From: Formicarius rufipectus
Lineage: Eukaryota > Chordata > Aves > Passeriformes > Formicariidae
Length of the DNA: 64,000 bases
NCBI GenBank assembly: GCA_013399695.1
Contig: VXAU01003156.1
Coordinates: 2,781,195-2,845,194, forward strand
Direction of reading: 5' to 3'
A program made the translations under genes and the position numbers. This document shows positions 57,301-64,000 of the stretch, piece after piece. The notes below the pieces were generated by a model. It was given only the letters and a program-made list of their open reading frames with translations, was not told the DNA's origin and searched no databases. Every line of letters starts with the position of its first letter. Position 1 is the stretch's first letter.

Positions 57301-59579
57301 CCCCGTGGCAGTGTGGTCCCTTTGGCAGCCATGCAGGGGTTAAGACCATCACAGCTAAGCCAAACGGGGGATGTTTCCCTTGCAGGGAGGTGGAGGGTCA
57401 GTCCCTGAGGAGCTGCCACTTATCCCTGTGGCCATTCCCACACGTTCTCCCTGCAGCCTTTCCAGCCCGAGTCCCTTCTGTTGCAATGAGGATTTAAAGC
57501 CAGCTGGGTCCCACACAGGTGTGAGATCAAGGTGCTTGAGCTGGATGGAGCACATGCTTTGGTGCTGGGGCCAGCCCACGATGCTGGGAGCTTAGGGACA
57601 TGGCTGGGACTGGCCCCACTACACAGAGCCACCAGCAGGACTCAGCCACCCTGGGACACTGGTGGTGCCTCTGGGGTGCTGCCTGTGAGGGGACACAGCA
57701 CCCACCCATCCCTTCTCTGCCAGGGTTGCCGCAAAGCTGCCACCTTAAGCTCAGGACAAGCTGCTGGTGTGTTCCATGGGATGGAGGCTCTAGGTAGGGA
57801 TGGAGGCACTAGGTATGGGTGGAGACACGAGGTAGGGGTGGAGGCTGTAGAATCTCTTCAGCAACTTCTTAGACAGCAACAAGTCACTACCAAACAACCT
57901 CATGATCTACTGGCAAATGTTCACGTAGCAGAACGTGTGTCTTAATCAAGCCAGGTGCCCCTTTCCCTCGTGGTGCATGCCTGTCCATCTGTCTTCCCCA
58001 GGGAACAACCACAACATAGAGAGCGTGATATACAGGTGGAACCCCAGGACAGGGTTGTTTGAAACCAACCAGACCATTCCTACCTCTGGAGCCTACGACT
58101 GGGAATTTTTCACCATTGGGCCATATTCCTTCTTGGCTGTAGCCAACACGTTCAATGGCACATCCACTAAGATCCACTCTCACATCTACATCTGGCTCAG
58201 CGGTTCTTTCCAGCTCTTCCAGTCTATCCTGGTAAGGCTTGGTCATTGCCCCCCAGTCCCCTTCTGGGTTTAGATGATCCAGGCACGTCCAGCTTGTCTC
58301 ATGTCCTCCTTCCCCACAGACATTTGGTGCTGCTGACTGGGAGGTTTTTCATATTGGGGACAGAGTCTTCCTGGCTGTTGCCAACAGCCACAGCTATGAC
58401 AGTGGGATGCCAGCACCCTCCAACTTCTACGCCATCAACTCCTCCATCTATGAGCTGAACATCACTGCCCAGATGTTTGTTAAATTCCAGGACCTTCTCA
58501 CCTACAGGTACCTGGGCTAGGGGTCAGGGTGCTCCTCAGTCCAGGTCCTTCCCCTGAGCAACCCAAGGGTCTCATAGAGTCATAGAATGGTTTGGGTTGG
58601 AAAGGCTGTTAAAGATCATCTCATTCCAACCCCTCTGCCATGGGCAGAGGCACCTTCCACTAGACCAGGTTGCTCCAAGCTCCATCCAACCTGGCCCTGG
58701 ATGCTTCCAGGGATGTGGCAGCCACAGCTTCTCTGGGCAACCTGTGCCAGGGCCTCTCCTCTTTCAGGTTAAAACTGCACTTGCTTGTCTCCAGGAGGGT
58801 TCCTGCAGGCTCCCACACTCTCAGGGACTAGGACTGGTGGAGAGGGTGATGGGTGATAGCTCCTCAGCACCAAATCCCCCTGGGAGCTGGGAGAAGGCCC
58901 TGGATTTGGGGATGAGGGTGGATTTCTTTCAGGAGCAGCCTGGAAAGACCAGGGGTTTCTGTGTGTCATCAGGGTGGCAGAGGCTGGGGAGGGGTGGGCT
59001 CAGCCCCATGGACACACAGGGGGCACCTCACTCACCCCTCTGCTTGCTCCATACCCAGTGCCCTGGATTGGGAGTTCTTCTCAGTGGGAGATGACTCTTT
59101 TCTGGTGGTGGCAAACTCCTTTGATGGCTTCACCTTCTCCGTTAACAGCATTATCTACAGGTACTGTGGAGGGCAGGGCTGGGGGGCTCGGGGGTTGTTC
59201 CCACCAGGAATGACCCTGCACGGGTGCAGCCTGGTGCATCTGCCCAGGGAGGACAGACACAACTGCTCCCTGTTTTCAGGCAGGAATGGGAAGCCCCATC
59301 CCAGGTAGAGACATCCCACCCTGAACCAGGGTGGAGGTGGGAGATGCCAGCCCCATGGCTCGGCTTTCCTACCCCTCCCAGGTGCCCATCTCCTGCCCCA
59401 GGAGCTAACTGCCCTCCCCATGCAGGTGGCAAGGCTATGAAGGCTTCGTGGCAACCCACCACCTCCCCACGGTGGGCTGTAGAGACTGGGAGGTGTTTCA
59501 CACCACCGAGGGCTCCTACCTGCTCTACTCCAGCGCCAGGGAGCCCCTTTCCAAGGTGCTCAAGCTGAAAACCACCTGA
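48380..59579 (+). CDS. TSPEAR: TSPEAR (thrombospondin-type laminin G domain and EAR repeats), complete
   Basis: Secreted or surface protein linked in human to Notch signalling, tooth and hair development and hearing. Exons: 48380-48473, 50826-51034, 51263-51501, 51642-51732, 52113-52269, 52615-52746, 54140-54372, 56459-56645, 58002-58231, 58320-58507, 59059-59160 and 59426-59579. They join in phase to 671 codons (human, as I recall, 669). The start codon opens a hydrophobic signal peptide (MSAPLLLWVILLRWASGGG). Residues about 32-245 are the thrombospondin-type laminin G domain, with HCTELRPLDIL, FPASRLFIHCDRFPEEFSLI and LLRQLVLLPGADATPQIC. From about residue 310 follow seven EAR beta-propeller repeats marked by SVIYKW/SIIYRW and FLAVAN/FLVVAN motifs and DWE-F pairs (ARDWEAF, AYDWEFF, AADWEVF, ALDWEFF, CRDWEVF). 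Introns are very short compared with mammals. Confidence 0.97.
51041..51240. repeat. GGGCAGGGC minisatellite in TSPEAR intron 2
   Basis: Imperfect tandem array of 6-12 bp units (gggcagggc, gcgggcaggg, gggcaggggcagg) filling nearly the whole 228-bp intron. G-run spacing on the plus strand would allow G-quadruplex formation. Confidence 0.85.
57776..57852. repeat. Tandem repeat in TSPEAR intron 8, unit about 19 bp
   Basis: Four imperfect copies of a unit like 'gggatggaggcactaggta' lie about 150 bp before exon 9. Confidence 0.8.
58572..58770 (-). mobile_element. CR1 LINE 3'-end fragment in TSPEAR intron 10
   Basis: Very well preserved antisense tail: 'tcatagagtcatagaatggt', 'ttgggttggaaaggctgtta', 'ccactagaccaggttgctcc' and 'gggcaacctgtgccagggcc'. 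It begins 65 bp after the exon 10 donor and is one of the younger copies in the window. Confidence 0.93.
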
Positions 59580-60435
59580 GGTGCCTGTGACGTGCTCAGC
59601 TCATCGCCAGCACCGGGGTGAGCTGGGCATCCAGGTGAAGATGGACCACAGGGCACAGGAATGGCTGCAGCATCAGCCAGGCAGTGGAAAGGGAGGAGGA
59701 GGAGGATGCTCCAGGGCTCCCTGCAGCCTGGTCTGAGGGCTGGTGAAGGGGCTGAGACCCTGCTTTGGTGTTGTTTCTCCTGGGAAAGCTCTCCCACCAC
59801 TCTCCGGAGCCATGTCCTACACGAGATGCCCAGTGCCCGGATGCTTCCCAGGGCTTGCTGGGACCTGACACGTGGCAATCTCCAGCCAGGAGGGGCCCAG
59901 AGCTGCCAGTGACTGTGGCCAGAGGCTGCACAGAGCCAGGGAAGGACGAGACTGAACAGAGCATGAGCTGCCAGGGTGGGTGTATGGCAGAGGGGAGTAA
60001 ACGTGGGAAACTGCATAAAAAGGTGGGTCCAGGCTTGGTTGTGGCTGCCCAGCACCTGATGCTGTGATGCTGCCGAGGTCCTCCTGGTTTGATGTTGCAG
60101 CACCCTTGGTGTCACCTTTGGTGGCATCACCACCCCATGCCACTGCCACGGGTGCCTTCCCACCCTCCCTCTCTGGACGGTTTGGGTTGTCCTTGGCATG
60201 TGATGTGTGAGTTGTACCAGCCCATTGGTGTGTACGAGGACCAGTGCTGGTCCTCACACCCCTTTGCATGGGGTTAGTGCCTCTTGAAAAAACCTGCTGT
60301 GCATTTGGACCCATCCAGCTACCATGGGCATGGGAAAGACACAAAACCACACCAGGTGGTCTCTTTTCTTTTCCTCACCTCTGCTGGGGGACTCTTTTGC
60401 TTAACCAGAGCTCTAATAAACTGTGCACCCAAGTC
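59580..60435 (+). other. TSPEAR: TSPEAR 3' UTR
   Basis: Sequence between the TSPEAR stop codon and the AATAAA at 60415. It contains no other coding evidence. Confidence 0.7.
60415..60420 (+). terminator. TSPEAR: Polyadenylation signal AATAAA, TSPEAR
   Basis: Canonical hexamer about 835 bases after the stop codon, the first one found downstream of TSPEAR. Confidence 0.7.
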
Positions 60436-61140
60436 TTCATCCCATGTGGGTACCCATCATGGCAGAGACGCTTTCACCAAACAAGTCACCCCTGAATGAG
60501 GTGGGGCCGTGACAAGAGGTGGCCCATGAGGATGAGGTGGCCCTGAGCACAGCAGTGTGCTGGGGTGAGGGTGCCCCTCTGTTCCCTCCTCCCCTGCAGG
60601 ACTCTCTGCCTCACCTGGCTGTCCTAGAACATCACTCAGTCTTCCCCAGACCCAGGTTTCCTGCTGGACCTGGGCCAACCACCCTGGCACTGGGGAGTCT
60701 ACAGGAGGTGCCAGCCCTGCAAAAAAGGACTGGGGAGTCACAGCCTGAGCTGTCCCAGGGTCCAGACCTGGGCCAGCCTCTGCATCCAGCCCTCCTCCCC
60801 CTGTTGCTGCGGGTGGCTCTGCCAGGAAGGGCCATTTTTTGCTTGTGAGATGAGGGAGAATTTGGTTTGCTTCTGTTGTGCTGAGCCACCAGCAGCAACT
60901 CTAATTCAGCCCTGAGGAAGGGAAAGATAAGCTGAGATGTACCAAATGCACTTGGGCAGCTGGTCCCTGCCTGAGCCAGGCTGGGCTGAGGGTGGAAGGG
61001 ATGGCACCAAGTGGAAGTCATGCTGGTACATTGAATTTAGTCTGATCTGCTTTGGGAGAGATTGAAATAGGACAAGCTCAAATCCCCCAAGCACCACCCT
61101 CCTCCCCAGACACCCAGCTCCCAGCACAGCACAAACCCTG
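60436..61140. other. Spacer between the convergent genes TSPEAR and LRRC3
   Basis: About 700 bp between the two opposed polyadenylation signals. No gene or recognisable repeat is seen. Confidence 0.6.
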
Positions 61141-61162
61141 GGACTTTTCATGTGTGTGGGGC

Positions 61163-61168
61163 TTTATT
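61163..61168 (-). terminator. LRRC3: Polyadenylation signal AATAAA, LRRC3 (minus strand)
   Basis: TTTATT on the plus strand, AATAAA on the minus strand, about 460 bases past the LRRC3 stop codon. Confidence 0.65.
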
Positions 61169-61629
61169 GAGGAGCCAGAGGTTTGGGAGATTCCCCCGCC
61201 CAGGATTGCTGGAGGCAGGCAGAGGCTGCCGAGATGGAGCGAGGGTGGGGTGACCCCTCTGCAGTGACCCTCTGCACCCTAGGGACCTCCTGGCCCCACA
61301 GACCCCCCACCCACCATGGGCTTGACCTGTCCAAACCACAACCATGTGGCTGGGGCTGTGTTCCCTGCGAGCCCAGCTCTGGCAGGGAAAAAGTGTCTGG
61401 CCAGGAGCATCGTCCCCAGGCACACGGTCTCCGTGGATGGGCCCGTGTGAGGTGTCCCCAGCATCCCTCCCCCGTGTACTCTGCTCACGCTCGGTCCAGC
61501 GTCGCTGCGGAGGGACAGTCAGTGGCACTTGTCTGCAGGACTGGAGCAAGCACTGGTGGGGGGAATCCCACCAAGAAGCTTTGGAGTCCCACCACCAGAG
61601 AAGCTGGGAGCTGGCACCCCGACCCTGCG

Positions 61630-62397
61630 CTACAGGGCAGTGCTCGTGGTCTCTGCGTGGCCCTGGGCGCTCGGCAGTGACCTCAGGTAATCCACGTGCT
61701 TGCAGGCGCTCTCCCGGTTGTGCCGGACGTAGCAGATCACGTAGACGATGACCATGGCAAACCAGCCAAACATGGTGATGAACATGGCCACGTCCGTGGT
61801 CCTCTGGCGCACGCTGCAGAAGTTGACGCCGGCGTCCAGGACCTGCAGCAGCGGCTTGCCCACGTACTCCTCCCGTGGGGCCGTGTGGCAGGTGATGTCC
61901 TGGACGGAGTCGGGGTCCAGCCGTGCCTCCCACAGCACCTCCTGCAAGGCACACTCGCAGTGCCAGGGGTTGTTGGCCAGCCGGAGCTTGGCATTGAGGG
62001 CCAGCAAGGCCTCCTTGGGAATGCTGCGGATGCGGTTGCTGGAGAGGTCGAGAGTCCGCAGCCCCGCTGCCACCCCTTTGAAAGCCGCCCTGTCTATCTT
62101 CTCAATGGCGTTCCTGGAGAGGTCAAGCTCCTCCAGCTGGGAGAGGTGCCTGAAGGCATTGCTGGGGATCCTGGTGATGCTGTTGGCGTCCAGCTTGAGG
62201 AACACTGCATCCCTGGGGATGTCCTTGGGGATCTCCTCCAGGTGCCGGGAGCTGCAGAGGACGGCCTTTGCCCCTGCCCGCTCTGTGCACTGGCAGCTGG
62301 GGGGGCAGGAGCTGCCCCAGGGGACACAGAGCAGGAGGCAGAAGAAAGCCTGGGCCACGCTGGTGGCCCGCGTGGTGGTGGTGGTGGTGAGGGTCAT
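61630..62397 (-). CDS. LRRC3: LRRC3, leucine-rich repeat-containing protein 3
   Basis: Single-pass type I membrane protein of unknown ligand, 255 residues in one coding exon (human, as I recall, 257). The start at 62397 (MTLTTTTTTRATSVAQAFFC) was chosen because it gives the family length and a signal peptide ending near WGSS. The frame is open a further 82 codons upstream, but that part looks like intron: an AG (ctgcaag) lies immediately before this ATG. In order come an LRRNT cap (CPPSCQCTERAGAKAVLC), three LRRs (LKLDANSITRIPSNAF, LEELDLSRNAIEKIDRAAF, LRTLDLSSNRIRSIPKEAL), an LRRCT cap (NNPWHCECALQEVLWEARLD ending in NFC), the conserved RTTDVAMFITMFGWFAMVIV transmembrane block and a short cytosolic tail with the family motif DYLRSLPS. 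Convergent with TSPEAR, as in human. Confidence 0.96.
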   Translation of the reverse strand: MTLTTTTTTRATSVAQAFFCLLLCVPWGSSCPPSCQCTERAGAKAVLCSSRHLEEIPKDIPRDAVFLKLDANSITRIPSNAFRHLSQLEELDLSRNAIEKIDRAAFKGVAAGLRTLDLSSNRIRSIPKEALLALNAKLRLANNPWHCECALQEVLWEARLDPDSVQDITCHTAPREEYVGKPLLQVLDAGVNFCSVRQRTTDVAMFITMFGWFAMVIVYVICYVRHNRESACKHVDYLRSLPSAQGHAETTSTAL

Positions 62398-63797
62398 CTT
62401 GCAGCAGGGCAGGTCAGCATGGCTGAAGGCACCTCCCCGGGGGTGGCAGCAGCTCCTGGGCAGCAGGGCGGCTCCTCGGCGCTCCTGCAAAGCCTCTCCC
62501 ATCGCTGGAGGGAAGCGGTGGGTGGAGGGGATATGACACGGCATTATTTCCTGGAACACTGTGTGTGGCTCATGTGTGATGTGCCCTGGCAGAGGGGTGG
62601 GAGGCTGGGCTTGGGAGCCCGGAAAACAAGGGTGGAGTGACACTGGCTACCATCTTTCCCAAAACAGCTTGATTTGGCCTAAGTTTAATTACACATAGAG
62701 ATGCGGAGATTGAAACCCTGTCCCCTACCCCATCTCTGTGAAGACAACCCAGGCAGACGAAGGGTGCTGCAGAATTGAGTCGAGTCCAGCCTGGGAGCCT
62801 CTGCCCTGTCCTGATTCCAGAGGGGATGCAGTGGTTTGCTGTTGAAGAACAGCAGCAGTGAATTCTTATCTCACCAACCCTGAGTGTTTAAAAAAAAATG
62901 ATGAGTCAGACTGCATGGATCATCAGACTGACTTAATCACCACGGGAGTTTTAAATAACAAGATGTGGAGTTCTTTTGCTTTCCCTTCCCTTCTGGTTGA
63001 TGAGCTGGTAAAAGTCATATTTCCAAGGGTTTTGCCAAAGAAGTGTTTGGAGATGAGTTAGTTTTTCAGAGTAAACATAAGAGTAAGTTTTGATAGACTG
63101 GGGGCTGGAGGTGAAGAGAGGAGCCCCTCTTACAGTAACGGGGGTGATGTGGGAACCCCAAGGGACACCCCAGTCCTGCCGGGGCAAGGCAAGAGGTGAA
63201 GCAAGTGGGACACCTTTCCTCTGCCTTTGGTGCTGCCCACACCTTTCCTGCTGCCTGGGGGAAAGAAACGTCCATGGAGGGGAGAGGGGAGAGACCCAAG
63301 GAGCCCTTCACCTGGGAATTAAATGGCCCGTGGTGATGTCATTTCGGGCACTGAGTTATTGTCCCCCTGGTGCCAGCACCCTTCTGCTATTGGCATCCCC
63401 CTGACAACAGCAGCTTCCCTCAGGTCTGAGCATCCTCAGGGTACCACACCCGAGAGATGCTCATACCGGACGAGTGGTACCCGTGGCCTACTCCGAGTCC
63501 CTGCCCAGCGCTGGGGCACTGTGGGCTCTGCCATGGGAGTTGAAGTTGTGCTTCCTGAGAATCCCTCTGGCCCTTCAAAAGGTGCCGGGCTCCGCCAGCT
63601 GCGTCTCCCCGGGGACGCGCAATGCGATGCCGGTTCCCACCGCCTGTAGGGGCTCAGAGATGCCCTGAGAAGTCGCAGCCTCCTCAGACCCCGGAGATGT
63701 GCGGAGGGCGCTGCCCAAACCCGCCCTCCTTCCCCGCCCAGGGATGGGGGACCACAACAGACCCGCACCGACCTCCGCAGCCCCGGCGGTCTCTTAC
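62398..63797 (-). other. LRRC3: Probable LRRC3 intron 1
   Basis: If the minus-strand donor near 63797 is real, this 1.4 kb is the intron between a non-coding first exon and the coding exon. No repeat of note is visible and no other gene is supported. Confidence 0.45.
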
Positions 63798-64000
63798 CGG
63801 CTCGTCGGGAGCGGCTCCGCTTTGCTCCAGCTCCGGGTGCGGGTTCGGTGCCAGTGCGGCCGTGGGTGCCGTGCAGGTGCGGGTGTGGGTGCCGGTGTGG
63901 GTGCGGGTGTGGGTGCCGGTGTGGGTGCGGGTGTGGGTGCCGGTGTGGATGCGGTCGGGCTCAGCCCCACCTGTTGCCGCGGAGCGCCGGGTCGGGCGGT
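63798..64000 (-). promoter_or_regulatory. LRRC3: Candidate LRRC3 untranslated exon 1 and promoter
   Basis: On the minus strand a strong donor (CCG|GTAAGAG, at 63798/63797) ends a GC-rich segment upstream of LRRC3. This fits a non-coding first exon spliced to the acceptor just before the LRRC3 start codon. The region is CpG-rich and includes a minisatellite. The transcription start is not defined. Confidence 0.4.
63838..63955. repeat. GGTGTGGGTGC minisatellite near the LRRC3 5' end
   Basis: Alternating 12-bp units 'ggtgcgggtgtg' and 'ggtgccggtgtg' form a higher-order unit of about 24 bp repeated several times with few changes. The regular alternation suggests recent expansion. Confidence 0.88.

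Noticed and set aside
61696..62640. 314-codon plus-strand frame opposite LRRC3
   Set aside because: It is a mirror frame of the real LRRC3 coding sequence on the minus strand; no motif is recognised.
62398..62643. 82-codon N-terminal extension of LRRC3
   Set aside because: The extension lacks a signal peptide and family similarity, whereas the ATG at 62397 gives a signal peptide and the usual length and directly follows a likely splice acceptor.

Overview
This is vertebrate nuclear DNA, almost certainly from a bird. Introns are short, promoters sit in CpG islands, and at least 18 fragments of CR1-type LINE 3' ends (the dominant avian retrotransposon) are scattered on both strands. The gene order and orientation PTTG1IP(+) - SUMO3(+) - UBE2G2(+) - TSPEAR(+) - LRRC3(-) is the mirror image of the block I recall on human 21q22.3. 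The species cannot be fixed from the sequence alone. A neoavian bird is my guess.

Layout: 1-10.4 kb holds PTTG1IP from exon 2 to its 3' end; the signal-peptide exon was not found. Exon 3 sits between two antisense solo LTRs of one endogenous retrovirus family, each with its own 6-bp target duplication. From 10.4 to 13.6 kb is repeat-rich intergenic DNA. At 13.6-14.2 kb lies an intronless GC-rich gene for a 177-residue C3HC4 RING protein, distantly TOPORS-like. SUMO3 (15.2-17.4 kb) follows; related minisatellites lie on both sides of its first exon, and the predicted SUMO is unusually divergent. UBE2G2 (18.8-36.3 kb, 3' UTR to about 38.05 kb) encodes a complete 165-residue ERAD E2. The interval 38.1-48.4 kb is intergenic with CR1 pieces and simple repeats. 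TSPEAR (48.4-59.6 kb, 3' UTR to about 60.4 kb) is complete in 12 exons and 671 residues. LRRC3 (61.6-62.4 kb, minus strand) has a single coding exon, convergent with TSPEAR; its untranslated first exon probably starts in the GC-rich DNA near 63.8 kb.

Functionally there is a ubiquitin/ubiquitin-like trio (RING protein, SUMO3, UBE2G2) within 23 kb. The SUMO3-UBE2G2 pair is ancestral; the RING gene looks like an insertion. All splice junctions quoted were read by eye, and the reading phase was checked across every junction. No CRISPR, bacterial-type operon, tRNA or rRNA was seen. I found no clear new biological system. The points most worth checking are the RING gene, the divergent SUMO3, the minisatellites around SUMO3 exon 1 and the LTR pair around PTTG1IP exon 3.
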